DNA of 29,140 nucleotides from Flavobacteriia bacterium (lineage in GTDB: Bacteria; Bacteroidota; Bacteroidia; Flavobacteriales; Flavobacteriaceae), in assembly GCA_011330545.1 (NCBI GenBank), contig DRQI01000343.1, forward strand, positions 1 to 29,140, read 5' to 3'. Position numbers and translations under genes: made by a program. The notes under the pieces are model-generated. The model made no database searches. It was not told where the DNA came from and worked only from the letters and a program-made list of their open reading frames with translations. Positions within the stretch are counted from its first letter, which is position 1. Every line of letters starts with the position of its first letter. Below, piece by piece: positions 1-7,811 of this stretch.

Positions 1-1157
1 AACTTTTTCAGTTGGTATTTGATATGACCCCTTTTTATCCTGAAGGTGGAGGGCAAGTTGGCGACAAAGGCTATTTAGAAGTACCTAACGGAAATGTAAT
101 TTATATTGTTGACACCAAAAAAGAAAACAATTTAATTATCCACTATACCAAAAATTTGCCAAAAGACCCTTCGGCAACTTTTAAAGTGGTAGTAGACAAA
201 CAACAACGTTTGAGAACGGCCAGCAACCACACGGCTACACATTTATTGCATCAAGCCTTACGCGAAGTTTTAGGAAAACATGTCGAACAAAAAGGCTCGG
301 CTGTGCATTCTAAATATTTACGTTTTGATTTTTCACATTTCTCTAAACTAAGCCCTAAAGAAATACAGGAAGTTGAAGATTTTGTCAATGCGCGAATCAA
401 TAACAAATTAGCGTTACAAGAAAACAGAAATGCTTCTATGGAAGACGCCTTAAAAGAAGGCGCCATGGCATTGTTTGGCGAGAAATACGGCGATACCGTC
501 CGTACCGTCCGTTTTGGCAAATCTATTGAGCTCTGCGGTGGCACACATGTACAAAATACCGGTGATATCTGGCATTTTAAAATCATCTCTGAAAGTGCCA
601 TTGCTTCAGGAATCAGGAGGATAGAGGCCATTACGTCTGATGCTGCCAAAGAATACTATCTTGAAAATAACAACTCTTTTCAAGAGATTAAAAGGCTGTT
701 TAAAAGCTCTTTAAATCCCGTAGATTCTGTTAAAGCCTTGCAAGATGAGAATGCAAAACTAAAAAAGCAGTTAGCACAATTACAAAAAGACAAAGCCCAA
801 AACCTTAAAAACGAATTGAAAAATAAGGTAGAAGAAATTAACGGAATCCATTTCTTGTCAGCAGAAATTAATTTAAACCAAGCTACTATCAAAGATTTGG
901 CTTTTCAGTTAGCGGGTGAAATTGACAATTTGTATTTTATTGCCGGCTCAACCATTGACGGCAAAGCAATGCTGACAGTATATATATCAAAAAATATCAT
1001 TAGTGATTCACTCGATGCCGGAAAAATTGTACGGGAATTAGGAAAATTGATTCATGGCGGCGGCGGCGGACAACCCTTTTATGCAACGGCAGGCGGTAGA
1101 AATCCTGATGGAATAAAACAAGCCTTAGTGAAGGCTAAAAATTATATCCCGTCTTAA
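1..1157 (+). CDS. alaS: Alanine--tRNA ligase, C-terminal part (5' end outside window)
   Basis: This is the last ~385 codons of alanyl-tRNA synthetase, which charges tRNA-Ala in the cytoplasm and edits mischarged Ser/Gly. The frame is open from base 3 and the true start lies before the window; the family is usually about 870 residues. Visible landmarks are the [13 protein letters not shown] segment that opens the editing region, the zinc-site motif HTATHLLH (near base 228), the second zinc motif CGGTH (near base 535), then a lysine/glutamine-rich coiled coil (bases ~720-830). A C-terminal DHHA1-like region ends in a [14 protein letters not shown] motif. All key editing-site residues are present, so the fragment looks intact. 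A hairpin follows the stop codon, 32 bp before the next gene. Identification is very secure. Confidence 0.97.
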   Translation, partial: LFQLVFDMTPFYPEGGGQVGDKGYLEVPNGNVIYIVDTKKENNLIIHYTKNLPKDPSATFKVVVDKQQRLRTASNHTATHLLHQALREVLGKHVEQKGSAVHSKYLRFDFSHFSKLSPKEIQEVEDFVNARINNKLALQENRNASMEDALKEGAMALFGEKYGDTVRTVRFGKSIELCGGTHVQNTGDIWHFKIISESAIASGIRRIEAITSDAAKEYYLENNNSFQEIKRLFKSSLNPVDSVKALQDENAKLKKQLAQLQKDKAQNLKNELKNKVEEINGIHFLSAEINLNQATIKDLAFQLAGEIDNLYFIAGSTIDGKAMLTVYISKNIISDSLDAGKIVRELGKLIHGGGGGQPFYATAGGRNPDGIKQALVKAKNYIPS

Positions 1158-1159
1158 AT

Positions 1160-1184
1160 CCTTCCCTAAAGGAAGGGCTTTTAA
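1160..1184 (+). terminator. Short hairpin after alaS
   Basis: Arms CCTTCC (1160-1165) and GGAAGG (1171-1176) enclose a 5-nt loop and are followed by GCTTTT. It is a weak intrinsic terminator or an RNA-processing hairpin between alaS and the GSCFA gene. A near-identical hairpin (CTTCC/GGAAG with an A-rich loop) follows the TPM gene at 14559-14573, so it may be a small recurrent intergenic element. Confidence 0.5.
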
Positions 1185-1189
1185 CTTTT

Positions 1190-2140
1190 ATGGAATTTAG
1201 AACCCAAATACCTTTCCAACCTCAACAACACAACCAAATAGACTATAATTCTAAATTGTTGTTGCTAGGTTCTTGTTTTGTAGAGAATATTGGCAATAAA
1301 TTAAGCTACTTTAAATTTTCAACAACTCGTAATCCTTTCGGCATATTATTTCAGCCTAAGGCAATAGAAAATTTACTGTTAAATGCCATCAACGAAAAAG
1401 TATTTACAGAAAAAGACCTCTTTTTTCACAATGAACAATGGCACTGTTTTGAGGCGCATTCTAAATTGAGCAATGCTTCTAAAGAAGTTTTATTAAATAA
1501 TTTGAATGATGCCATCAAACTGGCCAATCAACAAATAAGCAAATCAACTCATCTTATCATTACCTTAGGCACTGCATGGGTGTATCGCCATATTGAAACG
1601 GATACCTTTGTTGCCAATTGCCATAAAGTACCTCAAAAAAAGTTTTTAAAAGAACTGTTGAGTGTTGATGCTATTACAGAAACCATTGCGTCAATATTGG
1701 CATTGATAAAAAACGTCAATAAAAAAGCCCTGGTTATTTTTACCATAAGTCCGGTACGCCATTTAAAAGATGGTTTTATAGAAAACCAGCAAAGCAAAGC
1801 ACATTTAATTTCGGCAATTCACGAGGTTATAGATAGTAGAAAACAAATACATTACTTTCCTGCTTATGAAATTATGATGGATGAGTTACGCAATTATCGT
1901 TTTTACAATGAAGATATGCTGCATCCTAACCAAACAGCCATCAATTATATCTGGGAAAAATTTACCGAAGTTTGGATTTCAGAAGATACACAAAAAGCGA
2001 TGCTTGAAGTAGAAAATATCCAAAAAGGATTGGCACATAAGCCGTTTCATCCTGATAGCAAACAACATCAAAAATTTTTAAAAAATATAACTTTAAAGAA
2101 GAGCGAATTGCAAAAAAAGTATCCTACCATTATTTTTTAA
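1190..2140 (+). CDS. GSCFA domain-containing protein (SGNH-hydrolase-like)
   Basis: A 316-residue protein of the GSCFA family, which is common in Bacteroidota and little characterised. The signature LGSCFVENIG lies at residues 26-35, with the serine of GS (Ser28) in the position of the nucleophile of SGNH/GDSL esterases. Near the C terminus is D-M-L-H (Asp242, His245), the DxxH block that completes the SGNH catalytic set. A central LITLGTAWVY segment (~123-132) is also typical of the family. There is no signal peptide, so it is probably cytoplasmic. It starts 32 bp after alaS on the same strand and could be read through the weak hairpin. The natural substrate is unknown; acyl or acetyl ester hydrolysis or transfer is inferred from the fold family only. 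The C terminus is lysine-rich. Confidence 0.9.
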   Translation: MEFRTQIPFQPQQHNQIDYNSKLLLLGSCFVENIGNKLSYFKFSTTRNPFGILFQPKAIENLLLNAINEKVFTEKDLFFHNEQWHCFEAHSKLSNASKEVLLNNLNDAIKLANQQISKSTHLIITLGTAWVYRHIETDTFVANCHKVPQKKFLKELLSVDAITETIASILALIKNVNKKALVIFTISPVRHLKDGFIENQQSKAHLISAIHEVIDSRKQIHYFPAYEIMMDELRNYRFYNEDMLHPNQTAINYIWEKFTEVWISEDTQKAMLEVENIQKGLAHKPFHPDSKQHQKFLKNITLKKSELQKKYPTIIF

Positions 2141-2170
2141 TTCGGATTATATATTAGAGAATCGTTATGA

Positions 2171-2256
2171 GGGCTCAAACCCAACGGCCATGGGGTTTCT
2201 CTTGAGGGAAGTACCCCGAAGCTTCAGAGCCGCTATGGGCTAAGGGTTTGATGGCG
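2171..2256. repeat. GC-rich cloverleaf-like structured block
   Basis: A GC-rich island in an AT-rich gap. A closing stem CAAACCC (2176-2182)/GGGTTTG (2244-2250) encloses three smaller elements: GGGGT (2192-2196)/ACCCC (2213-2217), the perfect palindrome GAAGCTTC (2218-2225), and AGCC (2228-2231)/GGCT (2238-2241). It is not a tRNA: there is no T-loop consensus and no CCA-bearing acceptor stem. No coding function is apparent. It could be a dispersed intergenic repeat or a structured RNA; the sequence alone does not decide. Confidence 0.45.
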
Positions 2257-2298
2257 TAATAGGTTTTCCAATACATAATGCGGGTTTAAGAGATACTA

Positions 2299-2327
2299 AA
2301 AAAAGGGAAGCTCTCACTTCCCCTTTT
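2299..2327. terminator. Bidirectional terminator hairpin
   Basis: AAAAGGGAAG (2301-2310) pairs with CTTCCCCTTTT (2317-2327) with one bulged C. A-rich and T-rich flanks lie on both sides, so it can end transcription from the GSCFA gene (plus) and from the rhodanese gene (minus), which converge here. Confidence 0.75.
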
Positions 2328-2350
2328 CGATTGCTATGAAAAAGAATATT

Positions 2351-2662
2351 TTATATGTGTTGAGCCACATTTTGCCATGGGCCTCCATTAATTGTATCAA
2401 TATTATTATTATTTAAAATTCTGGCTGCCGTACCACTTCTGGCGCCACTACGGCAACAAGTAATAATTTGCTTGTCGTATTTTTTAATAGTTGCCATTTT
2501 ACTGGCTATCGTATCCAACGGAATATTTATCGAGCCTTTTACATGGCCATCGGCAAACTCAGCAGGTGTTCTTACATCAATAACTACGGCACCGTTTTTT
2601 AAATACTCACCTACTTTTTCAGCATCTCTATTTCCTAATCCAAAAAAATTAAATAATCCCAT
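2351..2662 (-). CDS. Single-domain rhodanese-like sulfurtransferase
   Basis: A 103-residue protein that is essentially one rhodanese domain. Residues 26-37 read VVIDVRTPAEFA, the family's CH2A-like Asp/Arg motif (Asp29, Arg31). The active-site loop is C-RSGARS with the catalytic cysteine at Cys70, preceded by a second cysteine (Cys69). The terminal segment with GGPWQNV is typical of small PspE/GlpE-like rhodaneses. The catalytic Cys is present, so persulfide transfer is plausible. There is no convincing signal peptide; the N-terminal GLFNFFGLG stretch is short and hydrophobic. The gene is monocistronic on the minus strand, divergent from the PQQ-like gene and convergent with the GSCFA gene. 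The physiological acceptor is unknown. Confidence 0.92.
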   Translation of the reverse strand: MGLFNFFGLGNRDAEKVGEYLKNGAVVIDVRTPAEFADGHVKGSINIPLDTIASKMATIKKYDKQIITCCRSGARSGTAARILNNNNIDTINGGPWQNVAQHI

Positions 2663-2739
2663 ATATATCTTCTCTTATAATTTTTTGCAAATTAATTAAA
2701 TTATTCAAACTACGGGCGTAATAAATGTTACAATTAAAA

Positions 2740-2759
2740 AATACGACATTTTACGTATT
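2740..2759. promoter_or_regulatory. Inverted repeat, possible operator
   Basis: AATACG (2740-2745) and CGTATT (2754-2759) form a 20-bp dyad with an 8-bp spacer, 60 bp upstream of the PQQ-like gene and about 80 bp upstream of the divergent rhodanese gene. No regulator can be assigned. Confidence 0.25.
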
Positions 2760-2819
2760 GAATTGCATCTGTTTAAATAGCATTTTTGACCTATTACAAA
2801 TCATTAAACAACCTTTATT

Positions 2820-4682
2820 ATGAAAAGAATAATAACAACATTTACGCTATTGCTAATAATTCATGTAAATGCTCAACAAACACCAGATTATCAATATAGT
2901 TTTAACGGGCAAGTAAAATGGATGAAATTAACCTCCGCTGGCACACTGCTAGCATCAACAGGTGAAGCCTTGGTTGGAATAAAACCAAATACAAATGACT
3001 TTTTATTCAAATTTGAAAATTTAAAAAAGCTCAAAGAAGAAAATTTAGAATTTGTACCAAATACGCCTTATTTAATCGTAAAATCTAAAGGCCTTTTAAA
3101 TCAGCTACACATTAATGTAATAGATATGATTAAAGGAAAAATTGTATTTGACTCTAAAAAAGAAAAATGGCAAGGTGGTGTAACAAGTCGATATATTATC
3201 GAACCCGAAATGATTCTTGTCGTTAACGGCTCGCATAAAGAAGAAGGTTGGGGTCAATACTCCCAGGGAGTAGGCATGTATGATTTAAAAACAGGAAAAT
3301 TAGTGAATGTTTTTAAACGCAAAGCAGCAAATGTAATGGCAGGGCTACCGGCAATTATCGGAGATAACATTATTATACCTGGCCTTAAAAATATTACATG
3401 CTACGCTATTAGTTCCGGAGCTGAAAAATGGGAAGCAGCTGTAAAAAATGCTACGAGCATTATTGCCAATGAAGATACCAAAGAAATTTATGCCTTTAGA
3501 ACCAAGGGTACTAATACCGTAGTTTATAAAGTTGATGCCGATTCCGGAAAATTACTTTGGCCGGAAGGAAACAAACTCAAAGGAGAATTAAGTAACATTA
3601 AATTTACAGGTCATGGCCTTGCAGTAGTAACCAATATTGTAGCCTCACAAGGAAAAAAAGGAATGCTAGGTAAAATTGCCAATAAAGTAAAAGGCTCTGG
3701 CAATTCAAAAGTATATTTACTCGATAAAAAAACAGGAGCCGATTTGTGGAAAAAATCTCCGAAAACAAAAGGATATATCAGTCATTTTTATGTTGAAGAT
3801 GACGGCATTATTTTTGGCGTTGCCACAGGAGGCATTAATAAATTGGCCTTTGACGGAACCCCTCTTTGGAAAAGGCCTCATAAAACAGGCTCCGGAATTC
3901 AAATTCTTGCAACTGTTCCAAAAGGATTAATTTATATTTCTGAGACCGATACAGATATTTTAGATATGAAAACCGGAGAATCTGTTTTCGGCAAAGCCCT
4001 AAAATACAAACGCTCTAAAGTGGTGTCATCAACCTATGACAGCGAAAGAGATCGTTTTTTAATATCGTGTAAAGCAGGAGTTTATGAAGTAAATGGAAAT
4101 TCTGGGGATTATAATCTTATAAATAAAGCAATTAAATTTGAAGGGAAAGAGGTGCCCACAAGCATAAGTGTTAGAAACAACGGAATTCTTTTAACATCTG
4201 ACCAAAACTTACAAATGCTAGATTTTGACGGAAGTGACTTGTGGAATGTTTATCACAGGCCACCGGGTAAAAGTGCTGTTGCCTCTGTTTTTTTAGGAGC
4301 CTTAACGCTTGCTTCCGGTGCCATAGCAGTTGGTGCAAGTGCTCGTGCAGGAGGGCTAAAAGGCGTTGGTGTTCCATCCTATGATAAATCTGTTAGAGAT
4401 GCCGAAAGAACTTCAGATGCAACCGGAGCTATTGCCGATGCTTCATTTAAAGAATTGACAAAACGCTTTAAAGCTACTAAGGCAACCAAAGACGCTTCAT
4501 TTATACTTACTAAAATTGGCTCAGATGTTGGCTTGGTAAAAGTTGATAAAGACTCCGGCAAAACCGTACAAGAAATTGTATTGAAAGATAAAAAACCCAT
4601 GTATGAAATAGATGATATTGAAGGTATTCTTTATTTTAAAGCCAAAGGCAATACTATCAATGCCTATAAGTTAACCGACTAA
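2820..4682 (+). CDS. Secreted PQQ-like beta-propeller repeat protein
   Basis: A 620-residue protein with a cleavable signal peptide (residues 1-19, ending V-N-A before QQ), so exported to the periplasm or surface. The body is a series of beta-propeller blades of the PQQ-like/BamB type, with repeated patterns such as 'D..tG...W', e.g. AISSGAEKWEA (~195-205), DADSGKLLWPEG (~240-251), DKKTGADLWKK (~302-312) and DGTPLWKRP (~344-352). An alanine/glycine/serine-rich hydrophobic segment at about residues 485-512 interrupts the propeller and is followed by a lysine-rich stretch. Another blade at the end contains VDKDSGKTVQE. Propellers of this type are scaffolds for protein-protein contact or cofactor binding; no quinoprotein active-site motif was recognised, so enzymatic activity is not claimed. 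The gene stands alone between a dyad and a strong terminator. Confidence 0.8.
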   Translation: MKRIITTFTLLLIIHVNAQQTPDYQYSFNGQVKWMKLTSAGTLLASTGEALVGIKPNTNDFLFKFENLKKLKEENLEFVPNTPYLIVKSKGLLNQLHINVIDMIKGKIVFDSKKEKWQGGVTSRYIIEPEMILVVNGSHKEEGWGQYSQGVGMYDLKTGKLVNVFKRKAANVMAGLPAIIGDNIIIPGLKNITCYAISSGAEKWEAAVKNATSIIANEDTKEIYAFRTKGTNTVVYKVDADSGKLLWPEGNKLKGELSNIKFTGHGLAVVTNIVASQGKKGMLGKIANKVKGSGNSKVYLLDKKTGADLWKKSPKTKGYISHFYVEDDGIIFGVATGGINKLAFDGTPLWKRPHKTGSGIQILATVPKGLIYISETDTDILDMKTGESVFGKALKYKRSKVVSSTYDSERDRFLISCKAGVYEVNGNSGDYNLINKAIKFEGKEVPTSISVRNNGILLTSDQNLQMLDFDGSDLWNVYHRPPGKSAVASVFLGALTLASGAIAVGASARAGGLKGVGVPSYDKSVRDAERTSDATGAIADASFKELTKRFKATKATKDASFILTKIGSDVGLVKVDKDSGKTVQEIVLKDKKPMYEIDDIEGILYFKAKGNTINAYKLTD

Positions 4683-4695
4683 ATTAGTTAGTGAA

Positions 4696-4737
4696 GAAAC
4701 TGTGCACTTCATCACTTTGTGTACAGTTTCTTTTTTT
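4696..4737 (+). terminator. Strong intrinsic terminator
   Basis: A 12-bp stem GAAACTGTGCAC (4696-4707)/GTGTACAGTTTC (4719-4730) with one G-U pair and an 11-nt loop is followed directly by seven Ts. It lies 14 bp after the stop codon of the PQQ-like gene. Confidence 0.92.
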
Positions 4738-5050
4738 ATTAGTATGCTTTGAAAAACCGGCAATATATTATGATTTCAAATGAATGGAACAGCTATGTTA
4801 TAATTGAGTCTGGTAAAAGAAAAGGCGATGTCTATTTTAAACCCGGATTTGCAAAGAGCTACATTATGAGTTAGGAAAGCGCAATAAAATAGAGTGTTCT
4901 ATTAAATTAAGCGGCACCGCTACGCTTAATTTTGAAAACGCAGTGAAACGACCTATTTTGCAGTGATTTCTGAACGGAATAGGAAGTCTATTGCATAAGC
5001 TGGGTTAAAATAATAATAGTACTACAAAAGAAACTTTTTGTGTTTCAGAT
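4738..5050. other. Intergenic region with gene-remnant-like block
   Basis: No supported gene. A 34-codon reading frame at 4770-4874 (MISNEWNSYVIIES...) has no recognisable family. Downstream, another frame (4879-4965) reads sensibly for about 28 codons including KLSGTATLNFENAVKRP before a stop. The two segments are in different frames, which would fit a decayed gene or a dispersed repeat. A perfect 10-bp inverted repeat, AAATTAAGCG (4904-4913)/CGCTTAATTT (4923-4932), with a nested GCGG/CCGC hairpin, sits inside the second segment. I could not assign an origin. Confidence 0.35.
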
Positions 5051-5093
5051 AAAAACCAACACATAGCAAAGTTAGTAAGCATTGGTTTTTTTT
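5051..5093 (+). terminator. Terminator-like hairpin just upstream of the sensor kinase
   Basis: AAAAACCAA (5051-5059) pairs with TTGGTTTTT (5082-5090), with Ts continuing to 5093. It ends only 29 bp before the kinase start codon. Either it terminates something transcribed from the preceding 350 bp, which has no supported gene, or it acts in the kinase leader. Just before it, GAAAC (5030-5034)/GTTTC (5042-5046) and ACAAAA/TTTTGT are mutually exclusive small pairings. Confidence 0.6.
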
Positions 5094-5122
5094 CGTATTT
5101 TAGTCAAAAGCTTTGCCCCTTT

Positions 5123-7048
5123 ATGAAAAAAATTGTTTCGTTATTACTATTTATTTTTTTTCCATTGCTTTTCTTTTCACAGGCAATATCAAAAAGGTCA
5201 GAAAATAAAAAAATTGATTCTCTAAAACAATTATCACAATCTTATATCAATAAAAATGACTCTTTGACAAGGTTGTATGCTTCACAATTACTCGACCTGG
5301 TTTCAAAAAGTAATGACGAACCCGCAAAAAATGAAGCGTATTATTTGATAGCAAAATCATACTTATCTTCATCTTCATTTAAAGCATTAAAAAATTTTGA
5401 TTTAGCAACCGAATATTTAACTGAAACGAATCATAAATTTTTAGCTGATTTATATTTTCACAAATCGAAAATATATACGTTACATTCTGAATTTCCTAAG
5501 GCCTTAGAGAATGCCCTAAAATCGTTACAGTACAATCAAAAAAACAAATTGGAATCTAAAATTCAAAGAGATTTATCATTTATCGGTTATATACATGACC
5601 GAATGTATGAGTTTAGAACCTCGATAAAATGGAATAGAAAATCATTAAAAATCGCTAAAAAACTAAAAGATACTGCTGCCATGGCAAGATGTTATGGAAG
5701 AATAGGTATTGCTTATGATGAACTGGCAGAAAAAGACGGGTTTAACAGAGTTCTTTTTGACAGCGCCTTGTACTTTAACAAAAAAGCCGTAAAACTAAGT
5801 GAATTATCAGGAGATTATGGCTTTGCAAGAATAACATACTCTAATATCGGTAATAGTTATAGCAAACTGAAAATGTATAAAAAAGCCGAAGAATACACTC
5901 TAAAATCATTAGAAATTCCGGGTTTCGAGTCTCATAAAGGAGTAACTTTAGTCAATTTAGGAAAAATATACTTAGAAACCGGGCGATATGCTTTAGCTGA
6001 AAAAATATTAGACAGTGCCATGGCCAATACCATTAAATACGGAACAAGAAAATATCAACTTGAAGCCTATTACCGTTTTCATGAGCTGGATGTTAAGAAA
6101 AAAAATTATAAAAGTGCCTTAAAAAACTTCATTGCTTATAAGTCTATTGAAGATTCGCTGTTAAACAAATCAAAAAATAAACAAATTATTGAAACTCGTG
6201 AGCGATATCAAGCATCAGAAAAAGAAAATAAAATATTGACCCAAAGAGCCGAAATTGCAGAACGTGACTTGGTTATAAAAAACAAAAACCTATTTGCCAT
6301 TTTATTAAGTTCAGTATTGTTAATTTTAGGCTTACTAGCTTATGGCCTTTATAAAAAAAAGAAACAATTAGGGGTAGAAATACAATTAAAAGACCAATTG
6401 GCAATAGCACAAACTCAAAACAAACTCCAAGAGCAACGGCTTCGTATTTCGCGCGATTTACACGATAATATCGGCTCACAATTAACCTTTATCATTTCTT
6501 CGATAGATAACTTAAAGTTTATCACAAAATCTGCCGATAAAAATTTAAAAAACAAACTATCAACCATTAATGATTTTGCCTCAAACACCATCAATCAGCT
6601 TAGAGATACCATTTGGGCAATGAATAAAAATGAAATTTCACTAGCAGATTTCTACAATAGGATGCTCTCTTTTATTGAAAAAGCGAAACATGCCAAAACC
6701 GATATTACTTTTAATGTTACCAACACTATTCAATCTAATAGCATACTTTCATCCGTAAAGGGAATTAATATATTTCGTGTTATACAAGAAGCCGTAAACA
6801 ATGCTATTAAATATGCCAAAGCTTCAAAAATTAATGTACTCATTGAAGAGAGTGAAAGTAATATTACTTTTACCGTTTCAGACAATGGCAAAGGCTTTGA
6901 TATAAATACCATCAACTTTGGCAACGGATTAGAAAATATGCAAAAACGTATTGATGAAGTTGGCGGTACACTTAGTATTGATTCTCATCCTTCAAAGGGT
7001 ACCACAATAACCGTTACCTGTACTAAAAATACGATAAATGCCGTATAG
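5123..7048 (+). CDS. TPR-containing sensor histidine kinase (HisKA_3 type)
   Basis: A 641-residue membrane kinase with a signal sequence (residues 1-20, ending F-F-S-Q). About 330 residues of helical TPR-like repeats follow in the periplasm, e.g. YHKSKIYTLHSEFPKALENA-type motifs with repeated alanine/tyrosine spacing. A charged coiled coil (~345-388) precedes one transmembrane helix (~390-410, LFAILLSSVLLILGLLAYGLY region). The cytoplasmic part has a HisKA_3 dimerisation domain with phospho-acceptor His447 in ISRDLHDNIGSQ. The ATPase domain has N-box residues Asn559/Asn560 (EAVNNAIKYA), the DNGKGFD motif at 587-593 and a GNGLENM G-box. The architecture is the usual Bacteroidota version of NarX/ComP-like kinases. 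It is followed 112 bp later by its likely partner response regulator. The TPR region probably senses a periplasmic protein or peptide; the ligand is unknown. Confidence 0.93.
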   Translation: MKKIVSLLLFIFFPLLFFSQAISKRSENKKIDSLKQLSQSYINKNDSLTRLYASQLLDLVSKSNDEPAKNEAYYLIAKSYLSSSSFKALKNFDLATEYLTETNHKFLADLYFHKSKIYTLHSEFPKALENALKSLQYNQKNKLESKIQRDLSFIGYIHDRMYEFRTSIKWNRKSLKIAKKLKDTAAMARCYGRIGIAYDELAEKDGFNRVLFDSALYFNKKAVKLSELSGDYGFARITYSNIGNSYSKLKMYKKAEEYTLKSLEIPGFESHKGVTLVNLGKIYLETGRYALAEKILDSAMANTIKYGTRKYQLEAYYRFHELDVKKKNYKSALKNFIAYKSIEDSLLNKSKNKQIIETRERYQASEKENKILTQRAEIAERDLVIKNKNLFAILLSSVLLILGLLAYGLYKKKKQLGVEIQLKDQLAIAQTQNKLQEQRLRISRDLHDNIGSQLTFIISSIDNLKFITKSADKNLKNKLSTINDFASNTINQLRDTIWAMNKNEISLADFYNRMLSFIEKAKHAKTDITFNVTNTIQSNSILSSVKGINIFRVIQEAVNNAIKYAKASKINVLIEESESNITFTVSDNGKGFDINTINFGNGLENMQKRIDEVGGTLSIDSHPSKGTTITVTCTKNTINAV

Positions 7049-7160
7049 GAAATAATTGCCCGTCACTGTAATTTTGAAATATAACATTGCATTATTGATG
7101 AGAAGCGCTTAAGAAAACACGGCAAATGTCTTTTTGAAAAGTAGCACTAAAACAACAACT

Positions 7161-7811
7161 ATGAATCTAAAAATCGCCATAGCAGAAGATAATAGTTTTT
7201 TAGCAAAAGCCGTTATCGAAAAATTATCATTTTTTGATGATTTAAATTTTAAATATAAAGCTTCAAATGGTGCAGAATTAATTGGAAAATTAGAAGCTAA
7301 TCACAATATAGATGTCATCTTAATGGATATTCAAATGCCTGAAATGGATGGAATTATTGCTACCGAAATCGTAAAAAATAAATATCCGCACATCAAAGTA
7401 ATTATGCTTACTGTTTTTGATGATGACGAAAATATTTTTAATGCTATTAAAGCCGGGGCAAACGGCTATCTGTTAAAAGAAATAGGCCCCGAAAATCTTC
7501 ACAAATGTATTTTAGAAGTTGTTAATGGCGGCGCGCCGATGACTCCCAGTATCGCTTTAAAAACATTGAATTTATTGCGTAATCCTAAACAAATTAAAAA
7601 TATTGACGACAAAGAAAAAGTGAGTTTAACCAATCGCGAAACTGAAATTTTAGAACAGTTAAGCAAAGGGTTAAACTACAATACCATTGCCGATAATTTA
7701 ATCATATCTTCGGGTACGGTTCGTAAACATATTGAAAATATTTACAAAAAATTGCAAGTCCATAATAAAATGGAAGCCGTACAAAAAGCTAAAAAGCACA
7801 ATCTTATTTAG
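7161..7811 (+). CDS. NarL/LuxR-family response regulator
   Basis: A 216-residue DNA-binding response regulator. The receiver domain has the acidic pair Glu9/Asp10 in AIAEDNSF, phospho-acceptor Asp56 in VILMDIQMPEMDG, and the conserved Thr and Lys in MLTVFDDDE and GYLLKEIG. The C-terminal LuxR-type HTH begins at LTNRETEILEQLSKG and includes SSGTVRKHIENIYKKL. I chose the ATG at 7161 rather than an in-frame TTG at 7134. The 9 extra residues from the TTG (KSSTKTTT-like) are not part of a receiver domain, and beta-strand 1 starts right after the ATG. It pairs with the kinase upstream. Its stop codon overlaps by 8 bp the 3' end of the convergent M20 gene. Confidence 0.93.
   Translation: MNLKIAIAEDNSFLAKAVIEKLSFFDDLNFKYKASNGAELIGKLEANHNIDVILMDIQMPEMDGIIATEIVKNKYPHIKVIMLTVFDDDENIFNAIKAGANGYLLKEIGPENLHKCILEVVNGGAPMTPSIALKTLNLLRNPKQIKNIDDKEKVSLTNRETEILEQLSKGLNYNTIADNLIISSGTVRKHIENIYKKLQVHNKMEAVQKAKKHNLI

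Noticed and set aside
2171..2256. tRNA-like gene
   Set aside because: The cloverleaf-like pairing lacks T-arm consensus, D-arm and anticodon-arm geometry, and a proper acceptor stem.
7134..7160. TTG start giving a 9-residue extension of the LuxR-type regulator
   Set aside because: The receiver fold starts right after the ATG at 7161, and the extension is not part of a receiver domain.
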